Below, in pieces: positions 24,080 through 33,400 of a stretch of DNA of 37,006 bases. A model generated the notes under the pieces. That model had not been told where the DNA came from and searched no databases. It saw only the letters and a list, made by a program, of their open reading frames with translations. Position 1 is the stretch's first letter; every line of letters begins with the position of its first letter. The stretch covers positions 1 to 37,006 of the forward strand of contig CALCUD010000064.1 in the NCBI GenBank assembly GCA_937906775.1, in the 5' to 3' direction. This DNA comes from an uncultured Clostridia bacterium (GTDB taxonomy: Bacteria > Bacillota > Clostridia > Christensenellales > Aristaeellaceae). The translations under genes were made by a program, and so were the position numbers.

Positions 24080-24373
24080 TTATACGATTTTGAAGATCCC
24101 GGCAGCTTCGAGAATAATGAGGATCAGCACCGCGACAAGCAGCCCCGATACGATCCAGATCACGGTATCGATCTGGCGGACACTCAGTTTGACCTTATCG
24201 TACCATTCTTCCTTCTTGTTCTGTACGGCCTGAGAAACCGGTCCGAGCTTCCGCTCCCGCTCCTCGACAGCCTTTTCCCGTTCGCGGAGCTCCCGTTCCC
24301 GTTCTTCCACGGCCTTCTCCCGGTCACGGAATTCCTGTTCGCGTTTCTCCGGACGCTGATCGTTTTTCATCAT
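24080..24373 (-). CDS. Coiled-coil, C-terminally anchored small protein in the mgl operon
   Basis: A 97-residue protein of unknown function. Residues 18-31 and 32-45 are two near-identical 14-residue units (REKAVEERERELRE), two heptads each, so the N-terminal half should form a charged coiled coil. Near the C-terminus is one membrane helix, TVIWIVSGLLVAVLILIIL, leaving the coiled coil in the cytoplasm. The ATG overlaps the stop codon of the permease gene (ATGATGA), so it is translationally coupled to the transporter. This is not a standard Mgl component. The DNA repeat of 42 bases could expand or contract. Confidence 0.75.
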   Translation of the reverse strand: MMKNDQRPEKREQEFRDREKAVEERERELREREKAVEERERKLGPVSQAVQNKKEEWYDKVKLSVRQIDTVIWIVSGLLVAVLILIILEAAGIFKIV

Positions 24374-25380
24374 TTCTTCGCGATATACTTGCGGATATCC
24401 AGAGACACGGCCAGAACGATGACCAGACCCTGCACCACGTAGTTGTAATAGGGATTGACGCCCAGGAACTGCAGGATGATCTTCAGCAGTTCGAACACCA
24501 GCACGCCGACCAGAATGCCGGGCACCGTACCGATACCGCCGGTGGTGGATACGCCGCCGATGGTGCAGCCCGCGATGGCTTCCAGTTCGTAGCCGCTTCC
24601 CATGGAAGCCGAGGCGCCGCCGGACTTGGCCGCCAGCAGATAGCCGGCCAGGGCGTACATGATGCCCGCGGTCGCGTAGATCCGCAGGAGCGTCCGGCTC
24701 GTGTTGACGCCTGAAACCTCGGCCGCGGTCTCGTTGCCGCCGATGGCGTACATATATTTGCCGAAGCGGTTCTTGTTATAGATGAACCAGAACACGACCC
24801 CGAAGAAAATGGCCACAAACAGCAGGTACGGCAGGTAGAAGCCTTTCACGTCGCCGATGCGTCCGTTGATCAGGCTGGTGTAAATCTTCTGGAAGCCGCC
24901 GATGGGCTGCGCGTCCGAGATCACCAGGGAGATACCGTAGATAATGGTCTGTGTGCCCAGGGTCGCGATGAAAGGCGGCACATGCAGCCGGGTGATGACC
25001 AGACCGTTGATCAGGCCCCAGCAAAGACCCAGCACGATGCAGATGAGCAGGACCAGGCCGATATTCATTTCCGGCGCCCATTTCCAGAGGCGGCCGGTAT
25101 AATCGCCGCGCTGGCAGAGGATGCCGCCGACGCAGGCCGCGAATCCGACCTGACGTCCGGCGGAAAGGTCCGTGCCCTTGGTGATCAGGCAGCCGGAAAC
25201 GCCCAGCGCGATCAGGAAACGGACAGCCGTGTTGCTCATCAGGTTGCTCAGGTTCGCCCAGGAGAAGAAGTTGTCCTTCAGGCAGCCGACAACAACTGCG
25301 GCAATGACCAGAAGAATGACGATGGGATTCCCTTTCAGAAGGGCCAGCGCCTTTTTGCCGAAAGTATTTTTCTTTTCCAT
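24370..25380 (-). CDS. mglC: Galactose/methyl-galactoside ABC importer permease
   Basis: A 336-residue permease of the BPD_transp_2 family with about 8-10 helices. Diagnostic segments are GCLITKGTDLSAGRQVGFAA, LNG-type FIATLGTQTIIYGISLV, YAIGGNETAAEVSGVN and the C-terminal CTIGGVSTTGGIGTVPGIL. It forms the membrane channel with the MglA ATPase. The start at 25380 is chosen because GGGAGGG lies upstream and MEKKNTFGKKAL is the normal N-terminus; longer versions run into the mglA end. Third gene of mglBAC. Confidence 0.92.
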   Translation of the reverse strand: MEKKNTFGKKALALLKGNPIVILLVIAAVVVGCLKDNFFSWANLSNLMSNTAVRFLIALGVSGCLITKGTDLSAGRQVGFAACVGGILCQRGDYTGRLWKWAPEMNIGLVLLICIVLGLCWGLINGLVITRLHVPPFIATLGTQTIIYGISLVISDAQPIGGFQKIYTSLINGRIGDVKGFYLPYLLFVAIFFGVVFWFIYNKNRFGKYMYAIGGNETAAEVSGVNTSRTLLRIYATAGIMYALAGYLLAAKSGGASASMGSGYELEAIAGCTIGGVSTTGGIGTVPGILVGVLVFELLKIILQFLGVNPYYNYVVQGLVIVLAVSLDIRKYIAKK

Positions 25381-25399
25381 AAATCTGTTCCCTCCCGCA

Positions 25400-26911
25400 T
25401 TATTCAAACTGAGTCGCCAGGGCCATGATGTTTTCCTGCGTGGCTTCCTCACCCTCGACAAAGCCGGTGATGCGTCCGTCGCACATGACCATGATCCGGT
25501 CGCTCATACCGATCAGTTCGCCCATTTCGGAGCTGATCATAATGATGCTCTTGCCTTCTTTGGCCAGCTCCGCGATGATGCAGTAGATCTCGTATTTCGC
25601 GCCGACGTCGATTCCGCGCGTCGGGTCGTCCAGGATCAGCACATCCGGATTGTTGGCCAGCCAGCGGCCGATCAGCACCTTCTGCTGGTTGCCGCCGGAG
25701 AGGGATTTGATCTGTGTTTTCGAAGAAGGCGTCTTGATGTTCATCTTCTTCACATTGTCCTGGACCAGCTGTTCGACCTTTTTGCTGTTGATCATCACGC
25801 CGTAGTCCAGATACTGGTTCAGCGAGGCGATGGAAATATTGTCCGCCACGCTCAGCACGCCCATGATCCCGCTGGCGCGCCGGTCTTCAGTCAGCAGCGC
25901 GATGCCCTGATCGATGGCGTCCTTGGGGCGGGTGATCTTCATTTCTTTGCCCTTGTAGAAGATCTGACCCTTCGTATGGGCGCCGATGCCGAAGATGCCT
26001 TCCATCAGCTCGGTCCTCTGCGCGCCGACCAGTCCGCCGACGCCCAGGATCTCGCCCTTCCGCAGCTGGAAGGAGGCGTTCCGGAAGCTTCTGGGGTGAA
26101 TGGATGTGAAATCTTTGACTTCAAAGATCACTTCGCCGGGCACATTCTCCCGTTTGGGATACAGGTTGGTCAGTTCGCGGCCCACCATGCGGGTGATGAT
26201 CTTGTCGGTGGTCAGTTCGTTTGCCGGCCAGCTGCCGACATACTGCCCGTCGCGCATGATCGTCACTTCATCGGCGATCCGCAGGATCTCGTCCATCTTG
26301 TGGGAGATATAGACGACCGCCACATTGTCCGCCTTCAGATCCTCGATGATGCGGAACAGTGCCTCGACCTCGTTGGAGGTCAGAGACGACGTCGGCTCGT
26401 CCAGGATCAGGACGCGGCAGTTGGCGGAAACGGCTTTTGCGATCTCAACGCTCTGCATCTGGGATACGCTCAGCTCGCCCACTTTCTGCTTCGGATCGAA
26501 ATTCATCCGTACGCGCTTCAGCAGCTCCGCCGTATCCGCGTACATCTTTTTATGGTCCACGATCGGAAGAAAGCCCAAAGCCTTCTTCATCGGATACCGG
26601 CCCAGAAAGATGTTTTCGCCGACGGTCCGGGCGGGAATGGGCTGCAGTTCCTGATGCACCATCGCGATGCCCTTGTTCAGCGCGTCCATGGGATCATGGA
26701 TCGTTACAGGCTCCCCGTCGATCCGGATCTGCCCCTCATCCATCTTATAGATCCCGAACATGCACTTCATCAGGGTAGACTTGCCGGCTCCGTTTTCCCC
26801 CATCAGTGCATGGACCTTCCCGGGTCTGAGTTTCAGCTGTACGTTGTCCAGTGCCTTCACGCCGGGAAATGACTTGCATACGCCTTCCATTTCCAGAACA
26901 TATTCCGACAT
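25400..26911 (-). CDS. mglA: Galactose/methyl-galactoside ABC importer ATPase
   Basis: A 503-residue protein with two fused ABC domains. The first has Walker A GENGAGKSTLMK, signature LSVSQMQ and Walker B LILDEPTSSL. The second has a degenerate Walker A region (GGLVGAQRTELM), signature LSGGNQQ and Walker B LILDDPTRGID. This asymmetry is normal for sugar-importer ATPases of the RbsA/MglA type. ATG 26911 has AAAGGGGGG upstream. It is 19 bases from mglC and separated from mglB by a hairpin region. Confidence 0.93.
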   Translation of the reverse strand: MSEYVLEMEGVCKSFPGVKALDNVQLKLRPGKVHALMGENGAGKSTLMKCMFGIYKMDEGQIRIDGEPVTIHDPMDALNKGIAMVHQELQPIPARTVGENIFLGRYPMKKALGFLPIVDHKKMYADTAELLKRVRMNFDPKQKVGELSVSQMQSVEIAKAVSANCRVLILDEPTSSLTSNEVEALFRIIEDLKADNVAVVYISHKMDEILRIADEVTIMRDGQYVGSWPANELTTDKIITRMVGRELTNLYPKRENVPGEVIFEVKDFTSIHPRSFRNASFQLRKGEILGVGGLVGAQRTELMEGIFGIGAHTKGQIFYKGKEMKITRPKDAIDQGIALLTEDRRASGIMGVLSVADNISIASLNQYLDYGVMINSKKVEQLVQDNVKKMNIKTPSSKTQIKSLSGGNQQKVLIGRWLANNPDVLILDDPTRGIDVGAKYEIYCIIAELAKEGKSIIMISSEMGELIGMSDRIMVMCDGRITGFVEGEEATQENIMALATQFE

Positions 26912-27010
26912 TCAGGCAACCCCCCTTTCCATTGTCATTCTTCGCGGTGCGCTTTGCGGTAAGCCCGGTCGCGCCGGGATCACGGCAAAAAGCACCGTCC
27001 GCAAATACAG

Positions 27011-27089
27011 GAAAACCGGGTGAGCCGGTTTTGTCCGACTCACCCGTTTCCTCAGGTTTCAGCGAAGAGGAACCTCCGCCGTCCTCTTC
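27011..27089 (-). terminator. Hairpins between mglB and mglA, probably a partial terminator
   Basis: Reading the minus strand, a first 8-bp hairpin (27089-27064, GAAGAGGA with TCCTCTTC) is followed by an 11-bp GC-rich hairpin (27045-27018, one G-T pair) and GGTTTTC. It lies within the mgl operon, directly after the binding-protein gene. This arrangement usually makes binding protein in excess over ATPase and permease by partial termination and by protecting the upstream message. Confidence 0.65.
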
Positions 27090-27092
27090 AGA

Positions 27093-28109
27093 TCAATAGT
27101 TCGCCAGAGCGTATTCGTTGTCAACCTTGACGTAGTTGACCCAGTAGTAGTTCTGGATCGCTTCGCCGTTCAGCAGCTGCACAGCAACGTCGACAGCAGC
27201 GTGGGACTGACCGATGTGGTCGTTCAGCACGGTACCGGTCATGTTGCCTTCCTTGATCAGATCGATCGCTTCGGGCAGAGCGTCAACACCGACGAGGTAG
27301 ATGTCTTCGCCGATCTTGCGGCCGGCAGTCTGGATGGCGGTCTCAGCGCCCAGCGCCATACCGTCGTTGTTGCAGAACACGACTTCGACCTGATCGCCGT
27401 AAGCGGTCAGAGCGTTGGCGCACAGTTCCTGACCCTTGGTCTGGTCCCAGTTGCCAACCTGATCGTCCAGGCATTCGACAGCGATGCCGGCATCGGTCAG
27501 AGCCTTGACGGAGAACTCGGTGCGGTACTGAGCGTCAATGTTCTCGGGATCGCCTTCGATCATGATGTAGCTCACTTTGCCGTCGCCGTTGACGTCGCCC
27601 TTGTTGGGCAGGTCGCGGATCATTTCGCCCTGATAGGTACCGGACTGACGGGCGTCAGCGCCTACGTAGCAGACGGTGGGGTTGTTCAGGATGCCTTCGT
27701 AGGCTTCGTCAATGGTCTTGCCATCGGCGTCATAAGCCAGAGGCTCGCGGTTGATCAGAACCAGCGGGATGCCGGCGGCCACGATCTGATCGATCACAGC
27801 GTCAGCGGAAGAGGTCTGGACGAGATTCAGGATGATAACGTCCATGCCCTGGGTGATGAAGTTCTGGACCTGGTTGGTCTGCTCAGCCATGTCGTTCTTG
27901 GCGTCAGCCATGGTGATTTCGTACTTCACGTCATCGGTTTCGAGCGTCTTGAAATACGCTTCGATCTCGTTGCGGTACAGGGTCATGAAGTTATCGGTGT
28001 ACTGATAAATGGAAACGCCGACTTTGTAGGTCTTCGCGTCAGCGGACGCGATCGCGCAGCAGCTCAGTACAAGAGCCAGAGCCAATACCAGGGACAGGAT
28101 CTTTTTCAT
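27093..28109 (-). CDS. mglB: Galactose-binding protein of the Mgl importer
   Basis: A 338-residue sugar-binding protein of the periplasmic-binding-protein type I family. The signal sequence (residues 1-24) ends LSCCAIASADA; a lipobox is only partly matched (VLSC), so lipoprotein anchoring is plausible but not certain. Galactose-binding landmarks are SIYQYTDNFMTLYRNEIE, NREPL, the Arg of AQYRTEF, the Trp of GNWDQ, FCNNDGMALGA and LVGVDALPEA, which match MglB positions for D-galactose/D-glucose contacts. AAAGGAG precedes the ATG. First gene of the operon. Confidence 0.92.
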   Translation of the reverse strand: MKKILSLVLALALVLSCCAIASADAKTYKVGVSIYQYTDNFMTLYRNEIEAYFKTLETDDVKYEITMADAKNDMAEQTNQVQNFITQGMDVIILNLVQTSSADAVIDQIVAAGIPLVLINREPLAYDADGKTIDEAYEGILNNPTVCYVGADARQSGTYQGEMIRDLPNKGDVNGDGKVSYIMIEGDPENIDAQYRTEFSVKALTDAGIAVECLDDQVGNWDQTKGQELCANALTAYGDQVEVVFCNNDGMALGAETAIQTAGRKIGEDIYLVGVDALPEAIDLIKEGNMTGTVLNDHIGQSHAAVDVAVQLLNGEAIQNYYWVNYVKVDNEYALANY

Positions 28110-28132
28110 AGGTACACTCTCCTTTAATATAT

Positions 28133-28156
28133 TTTATAGGGATCAACCCCTATAAA
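28133..28156. promoter_or_regulatory. Hairpin/dyad in the mglB 5' leader
   Basis: A perfect 9-bp dyad, TTTATAGGG with CCCTATAAA around a 6-base loop, lies between the predicted transcript start (about 28197) and the mglB ribosome-binding site. It may stabilise the message or bind a regulator. Confidence 0.5.
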
Positions 28157-28203
28157 TTCACCGTCAGCGGGGAAACAGCTTATTCCGTTCATCATTCGGT
28201 TAC

Positions 28204-28232
28204 ATCCTACCATCTGTTAACCTGTTTGTCAA
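28204..28232 (-). promoter_or_regulatory. mgl operon promoter
   Basis: On the minus strand a perfect TTGACA (28232-28227), a 17-base spacer and TAGGAT (28209-28204). GGTTA and TAACC half-sites lie in the spacer and just after the -10 box. Confidence 0.65.
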
Positions 28233-28240
28233 CGTGAGAA

Positions 28241-28257
28241 GGTTACACTTTGGTAAC
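28241..28257. promoter_or_regulatory. Candidate operator upstream of the mgl promoter
   Basis: GTTAC and GTAAC arms around a 6-base spacer just upstream of the -35 box. Related GTTA/TAACC half-sites recur around the -10 box, so a dimeric regulator may bind twice. The remaining part of 28258-28403 is AT-rich and then unremarkable; no gene is seen. Confidence 0.45.
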
Positions 28258-28403
28258 ATAAATCATACAAATTTGTTTGCATTAGTACGTACCTTTTCCA
28301 GTGTTTCATCCGTCCGTCCTGACCGGACCCTGTCTCCGTGACCCTGCTCCGGACAGGGGACCGGTTCAGAAGTTTCATTAAATAATATTCGGGCGGATCC
28401 CCG

Positions 28404-29108
28404 TCAGACAGGATCCGTTTCATACCCCGCGAGGGTCAGCACTTCCCGCAGATCGCGGATCTCATATTCGGGCCGGATCTCCTCCCTGCCTTTTTTCCCG
28501 TCCGGATTGAACCAGCAGGTATGGATCCCGGCGCGGAGACCGCCGAGGATATCGCTGGTCAGGGAATCGCCGACGATGAGGATCCGTTCCTTCGGGATGT
28601 CGCGGAGAGCCCGGAAGACGGCTTCAAAAAACCGGGGATCCGGCTTTTCCGCGCCGACGGTCTCAGAGATGAACAGGCGGTCAAACAGGCCGCCGAGCGG
28701 AGTCTCGTTCATTTTACGCTCCTGAACATACTTCGTGCCGTTGGTCACGGAACACTGGATGACCTTTCCCTTCAGGGCCTCCACCGTTTCCAGCGCGTGC
28801 GGGAAGAAGCGGACCGTATCCGGCAGACGCTTTTCGTATTCGGCATTGAAATCCTCCGCCTTTTCCTCCGGCAGTCCGGTCTCCGCAAAAAAACGGCGGA
28901 AACGCTCCGTCAGGATCTCCGCCTTCGTCCGTTCCCCCCGCTCGAGCATTTCCCAGAGACTGATGTTGATGGCGGAATAGCGCTGATGCATTTCCTCGGT
29001 GCATTTTCCGAATCCGAACAGCTCAAAGCAGGTGAAAAGGGATTCCCGCTGGGAAGCGATAAAGTCCAGCAGCGTCCCGTCCACATCCCAGAGGATCGCG
29101 TCAAACAT
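28404..29108 (-). CDS. HAD-superfamily hydrolase, YjjG-like nucleotidase
   Basis: A 234-residue HAD subfamily IA phosphatase. Motif I is WDVDGTLLDF with nucleophile Asp10; motif II is the Thr of CSVTNGT; motif III is the Lys of GAEKPDPRFF; motif IV is ILIVGDSLTSDILGG. The overall pattern matches YjjG/noncanonical pyrimidine nucleotidases that dephosphorylate nucleoside monophosphates. The start at 29108 is chosen because the HAD motif begins immediately; AAAGGCGG is upstream but the spacing is loose. The frame is also open further upstream. Confidence 0.85.
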   Translation of the reverse strand: MFDAILWDVDGTLLDFIASQRESLFTCFELFGFGKCTEEMHQRYSAINISLWEMLERGERTKAEILTERFRRFFAETGLPEEKAEDFNAEYEKRLPDTVRFFPHALETVEALKGKVIQCSVTNGTKYVQERKMNETPLGGLFDRLFISETVGAEKPDPRFFEAVFRALRDIPKERILIVGDSLTSDILGGLRAGIHTCWFNPDGKKGREEIRPEYEIRDLREVLTLAGYETDPV

Positions 29109-29198
29109 CCGTACATCCGCCTTTCTGTTCCCGCTCAGTTGGGTCGGCGCCGATCCGTCGCCGGGCGCGGTCATCGGGGGATGTACGCCGGTCGCCAG

Positions 29199-29276
29199 CT
29201 ACCGGATGAACGCCTGCTTCAGCCCGATCATGGCGGAGCCGGAGCAGCCGGAGCCATCCTTTTTGTTCTTCATCAT
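29199..29276 (-). CDS. Possible 25-residue peptide ORF in the HAD gene leader
   Basis: MMKNKKDGSGCSGSAMIGLK begins this short ORF, about 55 bases downstream of a predicted promoter and 90 bases before the HAD gene. It is Gly/Ser-rich with a single Cys. Only a weak GCGGGA lies upstream. It may be a leader peptide or small signalling peptide, or chance. The rest of 29109-29503 shows a small CCGC-TTC-GCGG hairpin, two promoters and nothing else I can identify. Confidence 0.3.
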   Translation of the reverse strand: MMKNKKDGSGCSGSAMIGLKQAFIR

Positions 29277-29330
29277 ACCTGTAATCCCGCTTCGCGGAAT
29301 GCAGACGCATTGCAGAATACACTGATGTTT

Positions 29331-29359
29331 ATTATACATCGTTCGCAGGAATCTGAGAA
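29331..29359 (-). promoter_or_regulatory. Promoter upstream of the HAD hydrolase
   Basis: On the minus strand TTCTCA (29359-29354), a 17-base spacer and a perfect TATAAT (29336-29331). The HAD start codon is about 215 bases downstream, so the leader is long. Confidence 0.5.
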
Positions 29360-29439
29360 GGGATGACTTCACGAAAGACCGCAGGGCGGACACGTCCCCC
29401 CTCCCGCCAAAGAAAAACAGAAAAGAAACGCACGCGTCC

Positions 29440-29469
29440 TTGCCGCCCGCTCCGGTCAGAGGGTATACT
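29440..29469 (+). promoter_or_regulatory. Promoter of the YczE-family gene
   Basis: TTGCCG (29440-29445), an 18-base spacer and TATACT (29464-29469), about 30 bases before the ATG. Confidence 0.45.
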
Positions 29470-29503
29470 TTTCTGTATCAACCCGAAGAAACGGAGAAGG
29501 CTC

Positions 29504-30205
29504 ATGAAACTGTTCACCGAAAACCGCACGGCAAAGGAGATCCTGATCAACGCTCTGCTGGCTTCCCTGGGCCTGTTCCTTTTCGGCGCCGGTGTCTGGC
29601 TGACCATCACGGCGGGGCTCGGAGCCGCCCCGTGGGACGTGTTCTGTCTCGGCCTGTCAGGTACGTTCGGCATCCTTTACGGCAACGCTTCCATCGGCAT
29701 TTCCGTGATCCTGCTGATCATTGATATTTTGATGAAGGAATCCATCGGCATCGGCCTGATCCTGGACGCCGTCGTGGTCGGGAAAACGGTCGATCTGCTC
29801 AATCTGCTCCATCCGCTTTCCACGCCGTCCAGCCCTGTTCTCGCAGTGATCATGCTGCTGGCCGGGATCATGATCGAGGTCTACTCCCAGTATTTCTATA
29901 TGAAAGCCGCGCTTGGCTGCGGCCCGCGCGACACGCTGCTCGTCGGCCTCAAGCGCCATCTGACGAAGGTCCCCATCGGGCCCATCAACATCGTCCTGAT
30001 GGCGACCGTGACCTTCGCGGGCTGGCTGCTGGGCGGTCCTGTCGGCCCGGCGACGGTGATCTGCGCCTTCTGCACCGGTCCGGCCATGCAGTTCGCCTTC
30101 CGGACCGTCCGGTTCGACCCGACCGCCGTCCGGCATCAGACCCTGCCCGAGACCGTCCGCGTCCTGCTGGGCAGAAACAGAAAGAATACCGGAAAGGGGC
30201 TATGA
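29504..30205 (+). CDS. YczE/YyaS/YitT-family membrane protein
   Basis: A 233-residue protein with about five helices. LFLFGAGVWLTITAGLGAAP followed by WDVFCLGLS, then YGNASIGISVILLIIDILM and ALGCGPRDTLLVGLKRH, are the YczE-type conserved segments (G-x-G-x-PWD and GxGPRD). These proteins have no settled function. The start at 29504 is chosen because GGAG lies upstream and the first helix begins soon after; the in-frame extension to 29363 reads through the promoter. The gene ends at a terminator. Confidence 0.85.
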   Translation: MKLFTENRTAKEILINALLASLGLFLFGAGVWLTITAGLGAAPWDVFCLGLSGTFGILYGNASIGISVILLIIDILMKESIGIGLILDAVVVGKTVDLLNLLHPLSTPSSPVLAVIMLLAGIMIEVYSQYFYMKAALGCGPRDTLLVGLKRHLTKVPIGPINIVLMATVTFAGWLLGGPVGPATVICAFCTGPAMQFAFRTVRFDPTAVRHQTLPETVRVLLGRNRKNTGKGL

Positions 30206-30228
30206 ACACGCGTCACGGTCCCTTTTTT
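30193..30228 (+). terminator. Terminator of the YczE-family gene
   Basis: AAAGGGGC pairs with GTCCCTTT (one G-T) across a 17-base loop, followed by a run of six Ts. The left arm overlaps the end of the coding region. Confidence 0.6.
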
Positions 30229-30231
30229 ATA

Positions 30232-30260
30232 TTGAATTCCGGCCCGATCTGTATTATAGT
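30232..30260 (+). promoter_or_regulatory. Promoter of the 7-TM hybrid kinase
   Basis: TTGAAT (30232-30237), a 17-base spacer and TATAGT (30255-30260). The leader of about 160 bases contains an ACGGCC/GGCCGT hairpin near 30330 whose role is unclear. Confidence 0.5.
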
Positions 30261-30429
30261 CATAAAAAGAACATTTTCCGTTCCAAGGCTGAAAAGGCGC
30301 TTTATATCCGGTATTGACGGGATATTCTGAAAACGGCCGTCGGAAGGCCGTCCGGTTTCTGTACTGATCGGCGCGGGAGGTCCGGGCTCCACGGATCCGC
30401 TCCCGGTTTCCGCCGGAAAGGATATGGAT

Positions 30430-33400
30430 ATGCAGGATTATATCTATTCAGTCATCGGCTTCATCGCCATTGCGGTACACCTCATCATCAACTACAACGT
30501 CATGTTCCTTCCGGGAAGCTGCGCCGGAAAAAAAGCGGGCAGGATGTACCGCTGGCTGCTGCTCTCCATTTTCGCCTATTATATCACGGACGCCCTGTGG
30601 GGCATCCTGGCGGGACTGAACTGGATCCCGGTGCTGTTCGTGGACACGACGGTGTATTACATCGCGATGTGTTCGGCCATCGTCTGCTACTACCGGTATT
30701 TTGTGGAATATCTGGGAATGAAGGACTGGAAAGGCCGCCTGTTCACGTGGTTCGGCGTTTCCTTCTTCGTTCTGGAGATTGTCTGCCTGATCGTGAACGT
30801 CTTCACTCCCTGTTTCTTCTGGTTCGATGAAAACGACGCCTATGTGGCCGGTCCGATCCGCTACATCGCGCTGTGGGTTCAGGTTGCCATGTTCGGCTTC
30901 TCCAGCCTGGTCACGCTGCTTGACGCGCTGAAAGCCCCGGGCGCGAGCAGACGGCGTCATCTTGCCATTTTCTTCTTCAGTCTGATTATGCTCATCGCCG
31001 TCCTGTTCCAGGAAAAATATCCGCTGCTCCCGTTCTACGCGCTCGGATGTCTGCTGGGAAGCTGCGTCCTGCATGTTTACGTCGTGGGGGACGAACAGGA
31101 CGAGGCGGCCGGTCAGCTTTCGAATTATAAACAGGCCATCCTTTCCGACGCGACCGACTCGCTGGAAGCCAATCTGAGCAGGGACGAGCTGTATTACGGC
31201 GTCTGGAAGGACGATTCCGGCGCCGAAGTCCCGCTTGAAAGCGTCATCGGCCTTCGGGTTCCCTGCAGTTACGATGAATACATATCGGCCTGGAACAGCC
31301 GTTTCGTCCGGCCGGACAGCAGTGCCCTGTTCTCCGCCAATACCGGCCGGGAACATCTGCTTAGGCTGTTCGCCGGCGGCTCGTCGGAAGTCACCTTTGA
31401 CTATCAGACGACGACCGTCTCCGGAAAGAGCGCCTGGATGCGCCGCAGCATCGCGATGACGCGCAATCAGGACGGAGATGTGATCGCCTATACGAACGTG
31501 AAGGATATCTCCGTCCTGATGGAGCAGAAGGCGCGCGAGGACGCTTACATGTACGCTCTCGCGACGGAATATGACAGCATTGCCATCGTGGAGGTTTCGA
31601 ACGGCGACAAGCACGACGACCGGGTGCTGATCCACGGCCGTCTGACCGACCGTCTGGCGGCTCTGATCGACGAGGAGACCGTCCGGGAGGAGCATTACAG
31701 CAAAAAGCTGGATCTGATGCTCCGCTTTGTTCACCCGGATGACCGGGAGCTGTTCTACGCGGAAACGAGAAGAGAAAAGGTCCTGCAGGCGAGTAAAGAG
31801 AACAGGACCCAGACCGTCCAGTTCCGGATTGTGAAAGACTCCGGCGACTTTGTCTACCATCAGCTGTGTTTTGTCCCGCTCAGGGATGAATCCGGGAAAG
31901 TGACCGGCGTCGTCGCGGGAATAAAGAATGTGGACAGCGAAGTCCGGAAAGAGATGGCCGCCCGCCAGGAGCTGGAAACCGCCAGATACGCGGCCGAGGC
32001 CGCCAACCGCGCCAAAACCACGTTCCTGAACAATATGTCCCACGATATCCGGACGCCTATGAACGCCATCATCGGCTATACAGGCCTCGCCTCCAGCCAC
32101 ATTGACAACCGGGAACAGGTGCAGGATTATCTCGGAAAGATCAGCCAGTCCTCGGAACATCTGCTTTCGCTCATCAACGACGTGCTGGATATGAGCCGCA
32201 TCGAGTCCGGCAAGATGGCGCTGTCGGAAAAGGAGGAGGATCTTGCGGAGATCCTGCACACATTGCGGAATATCGTGCAGTCCGATATCAACAGCAAGCA
32301 GATCGACTTCTTCATAGACTGCGACGTCAAAAACCAGTTCATTGTCTGCGATAAGCTGCGCCTGAATCAGGTGCTGCTCAATATCCTTTCCAACTCCGTC
32401 AAATACACGCAGGCCGGAGGGACCGTGTCCGTCCGCGTGAAAGAGCTCGGGGTGACCGAAACCGGGTACGGGAAGTATGAATTCCGGATCAGGGATAACG
32501 GCATGGGCATGAGCGAGGAATTCCTCAAGACCATTTACGACCCGTTCACCCGCGTGAATTCCTCGACGGTATCCGGCATACAGGGCACCGGTCTCGGGAT
32601 GGCGATCACGAAAAACATCGTGGATATGATGGGAGGCGTCATCGACATCCGGAGCAAAGAGGGCGAAGGGACCGAAACCGCCGTCACGCTGGAGTTCAAG
32701 CTTGCCGGAACGGGTGCGGAAACGCCGCGGATCACGGCGCTGGAAGGCCTCCGGAGCCTCGTAGTCGACGATGATATCTCCGTCTGCCGGAACATTTCCA
32801 AAATGCTTCACGACGCGGGCATGCGCAGCGAATGGTGCGCCTCCGGCAAGGAAGCCGTTCTCCGTACAGAAGACGCTGTGAGTCTGGGCGACCTGTTCAC
32901 GGTCTATATCATCGACTGGATCATGCCCGATATGAACGGCATTGAGACGACCCGCCGCATCCGCCGGATCGTCGGCGATCAGGCGCCCATCATCGTGCTC
33001 ACGGCCTACGACTGGTCGGACGTCGAGGAGGAGGCCAGGGAGGCCGGCGTGACCGCCTTTATCTCCAAGCCGCTGTTCCCGTCGGACCTGCACAATGCGC
33101 TGAGCCGGTGCTGCAGCGCTTCCGCCGCCGCTCCCGCGGCGCCGGAAATCAAGTATGACTTCACGGGCAAAAAAATCCTCCTTGTGGAGGACAACGAGAT
33201 GAACCGCGAGATCGCCACGGAGATCCTGGAGGAAGACGGTTTCGTCGTGGAATCCGCGGAAAACGGAGCCGTCGCCGTTGAAAAAATGAAAGCCGCCGTT
33301 CCCGGTCAGTACGATCTGATCCTCATGGACGTTCAGATGCCTGTCATGGGCGGGCATGAAGCAACAGGGCTGATCCGCGCGCTGCCCGATCCCGGGGTCG

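Noticed and set aside
25172..26872. A 566-residue plus-strand frame across the mgl genes
   Set aside because: It is antisense to mglC and mglA, whose motifs are unambiguous; the long frame follows from codon composition.
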